DNA of 64,000 bases from Calendula officinalis (taxonomy: Eukaryota; Streptophyta; Magnoliopsida; Asterales; Asteraceae), in the NCBI GenBank assembly GCA_963853835.1, contig OY970835.1, forward strand, positions 13,398,501 to 13,462,500. Direction: 5' to 3'. The number at the start of each line of letters is the position of its first letter. The stretch's first letter is position 1. Both the position numbers and the translations under genes were made by a program. Shown here piece by piece: positions 36,713 through 48,936 of this stretch. Under the pieces are notes generated by a model. The model ran no database searches, was not told where the DNA came from, and saw only the letters and a program-made list of their open reading frames with translations.

Positions 36713-39700
36713 GTGACCGTTTCACGCGCACGAGTAACCAAAATAGCTGGTTCGTTCGTCGCTGCCAAGAACAAGTTCGGCCCGAACTCTTCACTGTTCC
36801 CGGCCCGAACTTCATTTTCGGCCCGAACTGCAACCTCGGCCCGAACTTCAATCTCGGCCCGAACTCCGACCTCGGCCCGAACTTCAACCTCATCCCGAAC
36901 ATCATCCTCGGCCCGAACACCGAACTTCGGCCCGAACACCACTTCGGCCCGAACACCACTTCGGCCCGAACATCCCACTTCGGCCCGAACACCACTTCGG
37001 CCAGAACATCCCTCTTCGGCCCGAACTCTTCAATATCCAAGATTGTGTGACAAAAGGTGCTATACTAAAACATTCATAACTTTCAGCTCGGGTGACCGTT
37101 TCACGCGCACGAGTAACCAAAATAGCTGGTTCGTTCGTCGCTGCCAAGAACAAGTTCGGCCCGAACTCTTCACTGTTCCCGGCCCGAACTTCATTTTCGG
37201 CCCGAACTGCAACCTCGGCCCGAACTTCAACCTCGGCCCGAACTCCGACCTCGGCCCGAACTTTAACCTCGTCCCGAACATCATCCTCGGCCCGAACACC
37301 GAACTTCGGCCCGAACACCACTTCAGCCCGAACACCACTTCGGCCCGAACATCCCACTTCGGCCCGAACACCACTTCGGCCCGAACATCCCTCTTCGGCC
37401 CGAACTCTTCAATATCCAAGATTGTGTGACAAAAGGTGATATACTAAAACATTCATAACTTTCAACTCGGGTGTCCGTTTCACGCCCACGAGTAACCAAA
37501 ATAGCTGGTTCGTTCGTCACTGCCAAGAACAAGTTCGGCTCGAACTCTTCACTGTTCCCGGCCCGAACTTCATTTTCGGCCCGAACTTTAACCTCGGCCC
37601 GAACTCCGACCTCGGCCCGAACTTCAACCTCGGCCCGAACATCATCCTCGGCCCGAACATCGAACTTCGGCCCGAACACCACTTCGGCCCGAACACCACT
37701 TCGGTCCGAACACAACTTCGGCCCGAACATCCCACTTCGGCCCGAACACCACTTCGGCCGAACATCCCTCTTCGGCCCGAACTCTTCAATATCCAAGATT
37801 GTGTGACAAAAGGTGCTATACTAAAACATTCATAACTTTCAGCTCGGGTGTCCGTTTCACGCCCACGAGTTAGCAAAATAGCTGGTTCGTTCGTCACTGC
37901 CAAGAACAAGTTCGGCCCGAACTCTTCACTGTTCCCGGCCCGAACTTCGTTTTGGGCCCGAACTTCAACCTCGGCCCGAACTTCAACCTCGGCCCGAACT
38001 CCAACCTCGGCCCGAACTTCAACCTCGGCCCGAACATCATCCTCGGCCCGAACACCGAACTTCGGCCCGAACACCACTTCGGCCCGAACATCCCACTTCG
38101 TCCCGAACAGCACTTCGGCCCGAACATCCCTCTTCGGCCCGAACTCTTCAATATCCAAGATTGTGTGACAAAAGGTGCTATACTAAAACATTAATAACTT
38201 TCAGCTCGGGTGTCCGTTTCACGCCCACGAGTAACCAAAATAGCTGGTTCGTTCGTCACTGCCAAGAACAAGTTCGGCCCGAACTCTTCACTGTTCCCGG
38301 CCCGAACTTCGTTTTCGGCCCGAACTTCAACCTCGGCCCGAACTGCAACCTCGGCCCGAACTCCGACCTCGGTCTGAACTTCAACCTCGGCCCGAACATC
38401 ATCCTCGGCCCGAACACCGAACTTCGGCCCGAACACCACTTCGACCCGAACACCACTTCGGCCCGAACACCACTTCGGCCCGAACATCCCACTTCGGCCC
38501 GAACACCACTTCGGCCGAACAACCCTCTTCGGCCCGAACTCTTCAATATCCATGATTGTGTGACAAAAGGTGTTATACTAAAACATTCATAACACTCAGC
38601 TCGGGTGTTCGTTTCACGCCCACGAGTAACCAAAATAGCTGGTTCGTTCGTCGCTGCCAAGAACAAGTTCGGCCCGAATTCTTCACTGTTCCCGGCCCGA
38701 ACTTCTTTTTTGGCCCGAACTTCAACCTCGGCCCGAACTTCAACCTCGGCCCGAACTCCGACCTCGGCCCGAACTTCATCCTCGTCCCGAACATCATCCT
38801 CGGCCCGAACACCGAACTTCGGCCCGAACACCACTTCGGCCCGAACACCACTTCGGCCCGAACATCCCACTTCGGCCCGAACACGACTTCGGCCGAACAT
38901 CCCTCTTCGGCCCGAACTCTTCAATATCCAAGACTGTGTGACAAAAGGTGCTATACTAAAACATTCATAACTTTCAGCTCGAGTGACCGTTTCACGCGCA
39001 CGAGTAACCAAAATAGCTGGTTCGTTCGTCGCTGCCAAGAACAAGTTCGGCCCGAACTCTTCACTGTTCCCGGCCCGAACTTCATTTTCGGCCCGAACTG
39101 CAACCTCGGCCCGAACTTCAACCTCGGCCCGAACTCCGACCTCGGCCCGAACTTTAACCTCGTCCCGAACATCATCCTCGGCCCGAACACCGAACTTCGG
39201 CCCGAACACCACTTCAGCCCGAACACCACTTCGGCCCGAACATCCCACTTCGGCCCGAACACCACTTCGGCCCGAACATCCCTCTTCGGCCCGAACTCTT
39301 CAATATCCAAGATTGTGTGACAAAAGGTGATATACTAAAACATTCATAACTTTCAACTCGGGTGTCCGTTTCACGCCCACGAGTAACCAAAATAGCTGGT
39401 TCGTTCGTCACTGCCAAGAACAAGTTCGGCTCGAACTCTTCACTGTTCCCGGCCCGAACTTCATTTTCGGCCCGAACTTTAACCTCGGCCCGAACTCCGA
39501 CCTCGGCCCGAACTTCAACCTCGGCCCGAACATCATCCTCGGCCCGAACATCGAACTTCGGCCCGAACACCACTTCGGCCCGAACACCACTTCGGCCCGA
39601 ACACCACTTCGGCCCGAACATCCCACTTCGGCCCGAACACCACTTCGGCCGAACATCCCTCTTCGGCCCGAACTCTTCAATATCCAAGATTGTGTGACAA

Positions 39701-42700
39701 AAGGTGCTATACTAAAACATTCATAACTTTCAGCTGGGGTATCCGTTTCACGCCCACGAGTAACCAAAATAGTTGGTTCGTTCGTCGCTGCCAAGAACAA
39801 GTTCGGCCCGAACTCTTCACTGTTCACGGCCCGAACTTCATTTTTGGCCCGAACTTCAACCTCGGCCCGAACTTCAACCTCGGCCCGAACTCAAACCTCG
39901 GCCCGAACTTCAACCTCGGCCCGAACATCATCCTCGGCCCGAACACCGAACTTCGGCCCGAACACCACTTCGGCCCGAACATCCCACTTCGTCCCGAACA
40001 CCACTTCGGCCCGAACATCCCTCTTCGGCCCGAACTCTTCAATATCCAAGATTGTGTGACAAAAGGTGCTATACTAAAACATTAATAACTTTCAGCTCGG
40101 GTGTCCGTTTCACGCCCACGAGTAACCAAAATAGCTGGTTCGTTCGTCACTGCCAAGAACAAGTTCGGCCCGAACTCTTCACTGTTCCCGGCCCGAACTT
40201 CAACCTCGGCCCGAGCTGCAACCTCGGCCCGAACTCCGACCTCGGCCCGAACTTCAACCTCGGCCCGAACATCATCATCGGCCCGAACACCGAACTTCGG
40301 CCCGAACACCACTTCGGCCCGAACACCACTTCGGCACGAACATCCACTTCGGCCCGAACACCACTTCGGCCCGAACATCCCTCTTCGGGCCGAACTCTTC
40401 AATATCCAAGATTGTGTGACAAAAGGTGCTATACTAAAACATTAATAACTTTCAGCTTTGGTGTCCGTTTCACGCCCACGAGTTAGCAAAATAGCTGGTT
40501 CGTTCGTCACTGCCAAGAACAAGTTCGGCCCGAACTCTTCACTGTTCCCGGCCCGAACTTCGTTTTCGGCCCGAACTTCAACCTCGGCCCGAACTGCAAC
40601 CTCGGCCCGAACTGCAACCTCGGCCCGAACTCCGACCTTTGTCCGAACTTCAACCTCGGCCCGAACATCATCCTCGGCCCGAACACCGAACTTCGGCCCG
40701 AACACCACTTCGGCCCGAACACCACTTCGGCGCGAACATCCCACTTCGGCCCGAACACCACTTCGGCCGAACAACCCACTTCGGCCCGAACTCTTCAATA
40801 TCCAAGATTGTGTGACAAAAGGTATTATACTAAAACATTCATAACTCTCAGCTCGGGTGTTCGTTTCACGCCCACGAGTAACCAAAATAGCTGGTTCGTT
40901 CGTCGCTGCCAAGAACAAGTTCGGCCCGAATTCTTCACTGTTCCCGGCCCGAACTTCATTTTTGGCCAGAACTTCAACCTCGGCCCGAACTTCAACCTCG
41001 GCCCGAACTCCGACCTCGGCCCGAACTTCATCCTCGTCCCGAACATCATCCTCGGCCCGAACACCGAACTTCGGCCCGAACACCACTTCGGCCCGAACAC
41101 CACTTCGGCCCGAACATCCCACTTCGGCCCGAACACCACTTCGGCCGAACATCCCTCTTCGGCCCGAACTCTTCAATATCCAAGATTGTGTGACAAAAGG
41201 TGCTATACTAAAACATTCATAACTTTCAGCTCGGGTGACCGTTTCACGCGCACGAGTAACCAAAATAGCTGGTTCGTTCGTCGCTCTCAAGAACAAGTTC
41301 GGCCCGAACTCTTCACTGTTCCTGGCCCGAACTTCATTTTCGGCCCGAACTGCAACCTCGGTCCGAACTTCAATCTCGGCCCGAACTCCGACCTCGGCCC
41401 GAACATCAACCTCGTCCCGAACATCATCCTCGGCCCGAACACCGAACTTCGGCCCGAACACCACTTCGGCCCGAACACCACTTCGGCCCGAACATCCCAC
41501 TTCGGACCGAACATCCCACTTCGGCCCGAACACCACTTCGGCCCGAACATCCCTCTTCGGCCCGAACTCTTCAATATCCAAGATTGTGTGACAAAACGTG
41601 CTATACTAAAACATTCATAACTTTCAGCTCGGGTGACCGTTTCACGCGCACGAGTAACCAAAATAGCTGGTTCGTTCGTCGCTGCCAAGAACAAGTTCGG
41701 CCCGAACTCTTCACTGTTCCCGGCCCGAACTTCATTTTCGGCCTGAACTGCAACCTCGGCCCGAACTTCAATCTCGGCCCGAACTCCGACCTCGGCCCGA
41801 ACTTCAACCTCGTCCCGAACATCATCCTCAGCCCGAACACCGAACTTCGGCCCGAACACCACTTCGGCCCGGACACCACTTCGGCCCGAACATCCCACTT
41901 CGGCCCGAACACTTCTTCGGCCCGAACATCCCACTTCGTCCCGAACACCACTTCGGCCCGAACATCTCTCTTCGGCCCGAACTCTTCAATATCTAAGATT
42001 GTGTGACAAAAGGTGCTATACTAAAACATTAATAACTTTCAGCTCGGGTGTCCGTTTCACGCCCACGAGTAACCAAAATAGCTGGTTCGTTCGTCACTGC
42101 CAAGAACAAGTTCGGCCCGAACTCTTCACTGTTCCCGGCCCGAACTTCAACCTCGGCCCGAACTGCAACCTCAGCCCGAACTCCGACCTCGGCCCGAACT
42201 TCAACCTCGGCCCGAACATCATCATCGGCCCGAACACCGAACTTCGGCCCGAACACCACTTCGGCCCGAACACCACTTCGGCACGAACATCCATTTCGGC
42301 CCGAACACCACTTCGGCCCGAACATCCCTCTTCGGGCCGAACTCTTCAATATCCAAGATTGTGTGACAAAAGGTGCTATACTAAAACATTAATAACTTTC
42401 AGCTCGGGTGTCCGTTTCACGCCCACGAGTTAGCAAAATAGCTGGTTCGTTCGTCACTGCCAAGAACAACTTCGGCCCGAACTCTTCACCGTTCCCGGCC
42501 CGAACTTCGTTTTCAGCCCGAACTTCGACCTCGGCCCGAACTGCAACCTCGGCCCGAACTCCGACCTCGGTCCGAACTTCAACCTCGGCCCGAACATCAT
42601 CCTCGGCCCGAACACCGAACTTCGGCCCGAACACCACTTCGGCCCGAACACCACTTCGGCCCGAACACCACTTCGGCCCGAACATCCCACTTCGGCCCGA

Positions 42701-43921
42701 ACACCACTTCGGCCGAACAACCCTCTTCGGCCCGAACTCTTCAATATCCAAGATTGTGTGACAAAAGGTGTTATACTAAAACATTCATAACTCACAGCTC
42801 GGGTGTTCGTTTCACGCCCACAAGTAACCAAAATAGCTGGCTCGTTCGTCGCTGCCAAGAACAAGTTCGGCCCGAATTCTTCACTGTTCCCGGCCCGAAC
42901 TTCATTTTTGGCCCGAACTTCAACCTCGGCCCGAACTCCGACCTCGGCCCGAACTTCATCCTCGTCCCGAACATCATCCTCGGCCCGAACACCGAACTTC
43001 GGCCCGAACACCACTTCGGCCCGAACACCACTTCGGCCCGAACATCCCACTTCGGCCCGAACATCCCACTTCGCCCCGAACACCACTTCGGCCGAACATC
43101 CCTCTTCGGCCCGAACTCTTCAATATCCAAGATTGTGTGATAAAAGGTGCTATACTAAAACATTCATAACTTTCAGCTCGGGTGACCGTTTCACGCGCAC
43201 GAGTAACCAAAATAGCTGGTTCGTTCGTCGCTGCCAAGAACAAGTTCGGCCCGAACTCTTCACTGTTCCCGGCCCGAACTTCATTTTCGGCCCGAACTGC
43301 AACCTCGGCCCGAACTCCGACCTCGGCCCGAACTCCGACCTCGGCCCGAACTTCAACCTCGTCCCGAACATCATCCTCGGCCCGAACACCGAACTTCGGC
43401 CCGAACACCACTTCGGCCCGAACACCACTTCGGCCCGAACATCCCACTTCGGCCCGAACACCACTTCGGCCCGAACATCCCTCTTCGGCCCGAACTCTTC
43501 AATATCCAAGATTGTGTGACAAAAGGTGCTATACTAAAACATTCATAACTTTCAGCTCGGGTGACCGTTTCACGCGCACGAGTAACCAAAATAGCTGGTT
43601 CGTTCGTCGCTGCCAAGAACAAGTTCGGCCCGAACTCTTCACTGTTCCCGGCCCGAACTTCATTTTCGGCCCGAACTTCAACCTCGGCCCGAACTTCAAC
43701 CTCGGCCCGAACTCCGACCTCGGCCCGAACATCATCCTCGGCCCGAACACCGAACTTCGGCCCGAACACCACTTCGGCCCGAACGCCACTTCGGCCCGAA
43801 CATCCAACTTCGGCCCGAACACCACTTCGGCCCGAACATCCCTCTTCGGCCCGAACTCTTCAATATCCAAGATTGTGTGACAATAGGTGCTATACTAAAA
43901 CATTCATAACTTTCAGCTCGG
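36713..43921 (+). repeat. Higher-order repeat: about 5-monomer unit near 1.9 kb, irregular
   Basis: Monomers with GGTGACCGTTTCACGCGC (36713, 37092, 38983, 41235, 41633, 43182, 43561) alternate with monomers carrying GGTGTTCGTTTC (38605, 40857, 42803) and GAGTTAGC (37848, 40460, 42408). The 37092-38982 block repeats at 38983 with period 1891 bp and near-identical monomers. Later copies have 6 and then 4-5 monomers, so the unit has gained and lost members. Confidence 0.8.
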
Positions 43922-44299
43922 GTGTTCGTTTCACGCCCACGAGTAACCAAAATAGCTGGTTCGTTCGTCACTGCCAAGAACAAGTTCGGGCCGAACTCTT
44001 CACTGTTCCCGGCCCGAACTTCATTTTCGGCCCGAACTTCAACCTCGACCCGAACTTCAACCTCGGCCCGAACTCCGACCTCGGCCCGAACTCCGACCTC
44101 GGCCCGAACTTCAACCTCGGCCCGAGCATCATCCTCGGCCCGAACACCGAACTTCGGCCCGAACACCACTTCGGCCCGAACACCACTTCGGCCCGAACAC
44201 CACTTCGGCCCGAACATCCCTTTTCGGCCCGAACTCTTCAATATCCAAGATTGTGTGACAAAAGGTGCTATACTAAAACATTCATAACTTTCAGCTCAG

Positions 44300-47200
44300 G
44301 TGTCCGTTTCACGCCCACGAGTAACCAAAATAGCTGGTTCGTTCGTCACTGACAAGAACAAGTTCGGCCCGAACTCTTCACTGTTCCCGGCCCGAACTTC
44401 ATTTTCGGCCCGAACTTCAACCTCGGCCCGAACTTCAACCTCGGCCCGAACTCCGACCTCGGGCCGAACTCCAACCTCGGCCCGAACATCATCCTCGGCC
44501 CGAACACCGAACTTCGGCCCGAACACCATTCTCGGCCCGAATACCGAACTTCGGCCCAAACACCACTTCGACCCGAACACCACTTCGGCCCGAACATCCC
44601 ACTTCGGCCCGAACACCACTTCGGCCCGAACATCCCTCTTCGGCCCGAACTCTTCAATATCCAAGATTGTGTGACAAAAGGTGCTATACTAAAACATTCA
44701 TAACTTTCAGCTCGGGTGTCCGTTTCAAGCACACGAGTAACCAAAATAGCTGGTTCGTTCGTCACTGCCAAGAACAAGTTCGGCCCGAACTCTTCACTGT
44801 TCCCGGACCGAACTTCATTTTCGGCCCGAACTTCAACCTCGGCCCGAACTTCAACCTCGGCCCGAACTCCGACCTCGGACCGAACTTCAACCTCGGCCCG
44901 AACATCATCCTCGGCCCGAACACCGAACTTCGGCCCGAACACCACTTCGGCCCGAACGCCACTTCGGCCCGAACATCCCACTTCGGCCCGAACACCACTT
45001 CGGCCCGAACATCCCTCTTCGGCCCGAACTCTTCAATATCCAAGATTGTGTGACAATAGGTGCTATACTAAAACATTCATAACTTTCAGCTCGGGTGTCC
45101 GTTTCACGCCCACGAGTAACCAAAATAGTTGGTTCGTTCGTCACTGCCAAGAACAAGTTCGGGCCGAACTCTTCACTGTTCCCGGCCCGAACTTCATTTT
45201 CGGCCCGAACTTCAACCTCGGCCCGAACTGCAACCTCGGCCCGAACTCCGACCTCGGCCCGAACTTCAACCTCCGCCCGAACATCATCCTCGGCCCGAAC
45301 ACCGAACTTCGGCCCGAACACCGAACTTCGGCCCGAACACCACTTCGGCCCAAACATCCCACTTCGGCCCGAACACCACTTCGGCCCGAACATCCCATTT
45401 CGGCCCGAACTCTTCAATATCCAAGATTGTGTGACAAAAGGTGCTATACTAAAACATTCATAACTTTCAGCTCAGGTGTCCGTTTCACGCCCACGAGTAA
45501 CCAAAGTAGCTGGTTCGTCACTGCCAAGAACAAGTTCGGCCCGAACTCTTCACTGTTCCAGGCCCGAACTTCATCTTCGGCCCGAACTTCAACCTCGGCC
45601 CGAACTTCAACCTCGGCCCGAACTCCGACCTCGGCCCGAACTTCAACCTCGGCCCGAACATCATCCTCGGCCCGAATACCGAACTTCGGCCCGAACACCA
45701 CTTCGGCCCGAACACCACTTCGGCCCGAACACCACTTCGGCCCGAACATCCCACTTCGGCCCGAACACCACTTCGGCCCGAACATCCCTCTTCGGCCCGA
45801 ACTCTTCAATATCCAAGATTGTGTGACAAAAGGTGCTATACTAAAACATTCATAACTTTCAGCTCGGGTGTCCGTTTCAAGCACACGAGTAACCAAAATA
45901 GCTGGTTCGTTCGTCACTGCTAAGAATAAGTTCGGCCCGAACTCTTCACTGTTCCCGGCCCGAACTTCATTTTCGGCCCGAACTTCAACCTCGGCCCGAA
46001 CTCTTCACTGTTCCCGGCCCGAACTTCATTTTCGGCCCGAACTTCAACCTCGGCCCGAACTTCAACCTCGGCCCGAACTCCGACCTCGGCCCGAACTTCA
46101 ACCTCGGCCCGAACATCATCCTCGGCCCGAACACCGAACTTCGGCCCGAACACCACTTCGGCCCGAACGCCACTTCGGCCCGAACATCCCACTTCGGCCC
46201 GAACACCACTTCGGCCCGAACATCCCTCTTCGGCCCGAACTCTTCAATATCCAAGATTGTGTGACAATAGGTGCTATACTAAAACATTGATAACTTTCAG
46301 CTCGGGTGTCCGTTTCACGCCCACGAGTAACCAAAATAGCTGGTTCGTTCGTCACTGCCAAGAACAAGTTCGGGCCGAACTCTTCACTGTTCCCGGCCCG
46401 AACTTCATTTCCGCCCTAACTTCAACCTCGGCCCGAACTTCAACCTCGGCCCGAACTCCGACCTCGGCCCGAACTTCAACCTCGGCCCGAACATCATCAT
46501 CGGCCCGAACACCGAACTTCGGCCCGAACACCACTTCGGCCCGAACATCCACTTCGGCCCGAACACCACTGCGGCCCGAATATCCCTCTTCGGCCCGAAC
46601 TCTTCAATATCCAAGATTGTGTGACAAAAGATGCTATACTAAAACATTCATAACTTTCAGCTCGGGTGTCCGTTTCACGCCCACGAGTAACCGAAATAGC
46701 TGGTTCGTTCGTCACTGCCAAGAACAAGTTCGGCCGAACTCTTCACTGTTCCCGGCCAGAACTTCATTTTCGGCCCGAACTTCAACCTCGGCCCGAACTT
46801 CAACCTCGGCCCGAACTCCGACCTCGGCCCGAACTTCAACCTCGGCCCGAACATCATCCTCGGTCCGAACACCGAACTTCGGCCCGAACACTATTTCGTC
46901 CCGAACACCACTTCGGCCCGAACATCCCACTTCGGCCCGAACACCACTTCGGCCCGAACATCCCTCTTCAGCCCGAACTCTTCAATATCTAAGATTGTGT
47001 GACAAAAGGTGCTATACTAAAATATTCATAACTTTCAGCTCGGGTGTCCGTTTCATGCCCACGAGTATCCAAAATAGCTGGTTCGTTGGTCACTGCCAAG
47101 AAAAAGTTCGGCTCGAACTCTTCACTGTTCCCGGCCCGAACTTCATTTTCGGCCCGAACTTCAACCTCGGCCCGAACTTCAACCTCGGCTCGAACTCCGA

Positions 47201-48936
47201 CCTCGGCCCGAACTTCAACCTCGGCCCGAACATCATCCTCAGCCCGAACAACGAACTTCGGCCCGAACACCACTTCGGCCCGAACACCACTTCGGCCCGA
47301 ACATCCCACTTCGGCCCAAACACCACTTCGGCCCGAACATCCCTTTTCGGCCCGAACTCTTCAATATCCAAGATTGTGTGACAAAAGGTGCTATACTAAA
47401 ACATTCATAACTTTCAGCTCGGGTGTCCGTTTCACGCCCACTTGTAACCAAAATAGCTGGTTCGTTCGTCACTGCCAAGAACAAGTTCGGCCCGAACTCT
47501 TCACTATTCCCGGACCGAACTTCATTTTCGGCCCGAACTTCAACCTCGGTCCGAACTTCAACCTCGGCCCGAACTCCGACCTCGGCCCGAACTTCAACCT
47601 CGGCCCGAACATCATCCTCGGCCCGAATACCGAACTTCGGCCCGAACACCACTTCGGCCCGAACACCACTTCGGCCCGAACACCACTTCGGCCCGAACAT
47701 CCCACTTCGGCCCGAACACCACTTCGGCCCGAACATCCCTCTTCGGCCCGAACTCATCAATATCCAAGATTGTGTGACAAAAGGTGCTATACTAAAACAT
47801 TCATAACTTTCAGCTCGGGTGTGCGTTTCAAGCACACGAGTAACCAAAATAGCTGGTTCGTTCGTCACTGCCAAGAACAAGTTCGGACCGAACTCTTCAC
47901 TGTTCCCGGCCCGAACTTCATTTTCGGCCCGAACTTCAACCTCGGCCCGAACTTCAACCTCGGCCCGAACTCCGACCTCGGCCCGAACTTCAACCTCGGC
48001 CCGAACATCATCCTCGGCCCGAACACCGAACCTCGGCCCGAACACCACTTCGGCCCGAACGCCACTTCGGCCCGAACATCCCACTTCGGCCCGAACACCA
48101 CTTCGGCCCGAACATCCCTCTTCGGCCCGAACTCTTCAATATCCAAGATTGTGTGACAAAAGGTGCTATACTAAAACATTCATAACTTTCAGCTCGGGTG
48201 TCCGTTTCACGCCCACGAGTAACCAAAATAGCTGGTTCATTCGTCACTGCCAAGAACAAGTTCGGCCCGAACTCTTCACTGTTCCCGGCCCGAACTTCAT
48301 TTTCGGCCCGAACTTTATTTTCGGCCCGAACTTCAACCTCGGCCCGAACTTCAACCTCGGCCCGAACTCCGACCTCGGGCCGAACTCCAACCTCGGCCCG
48401 AACATCATCCTCGGCCCGAACACCGAACTTCGGCCCGAACACCACTTCGGCCCGAACACCACTTCGGCCCGAACATCCCTCTACGGCCCGAACTCTTCAA
48501 TATCCAAGATTGTGTGACAAAAGGTTCTATACTAAAACATTCATAACTTTCAGCTCGGGTGTCCGTTTCACGCCCACGAGTAACCAAAATAGCTGGTTCG
48601 ATCATCACTGCCAAGAACAAGTTCGGCCGAACTCTTCACTGTTCCCAGCCCGAACTTCATTTTCGGCCCGAACTTCAACCTCGGCCCGAACTTCAACCTC
48701 GGCCCGAAATCCGACCTCGGCCCGAACTTCAACCTCGGCCCGAACATCATCCTCGGTACGAACACCGAACTTCTGTCCGAACACTACTTCGTCCCGAACA
48801 CCACTTCGGCCCGAACATCCCACTTCGGCCCGAACACCACTTCGGCCCGAACATCCCTCTTCGGCCCGAACTCTTCAATATCCAAGATTGTGTGACAAAA
48901 GGTGCTATACTAAAACATTCATAACTTTCAGCTCAG
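44300..48936 (+). repeat. 12-monomer higher-order repeat, copy 1 (4637 bp)
   Basis: The monomer at 44300 (with CACTGACAAGAAC and an extra ACCGAACTT unit) reappears at 48937; 44716, 45095 and 45868 reappear at 49353, 49732 and 50505, all offset 4637 bp, and 45476 at 50096. The set includes the unusual monomer with CATTTCCGCCCTAAC (46306 and 50883). This copy alone has a 59-bp internal duplication (45942-46059). Confidence 0.85.
45942..46059 (+). repeat. 59-bp internal duplication within one monomer
   Basis: CTCTTCACTGTTCCCGG begins at 45942 and again at 46001; the unit is three short units (23, 18 and 18 bp). It lengthens this monomer to 438 bp. The paralogous monomer at 50505 lacks it, so it arose after the 4.64-kb duplication. 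Confidence 0.9.
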
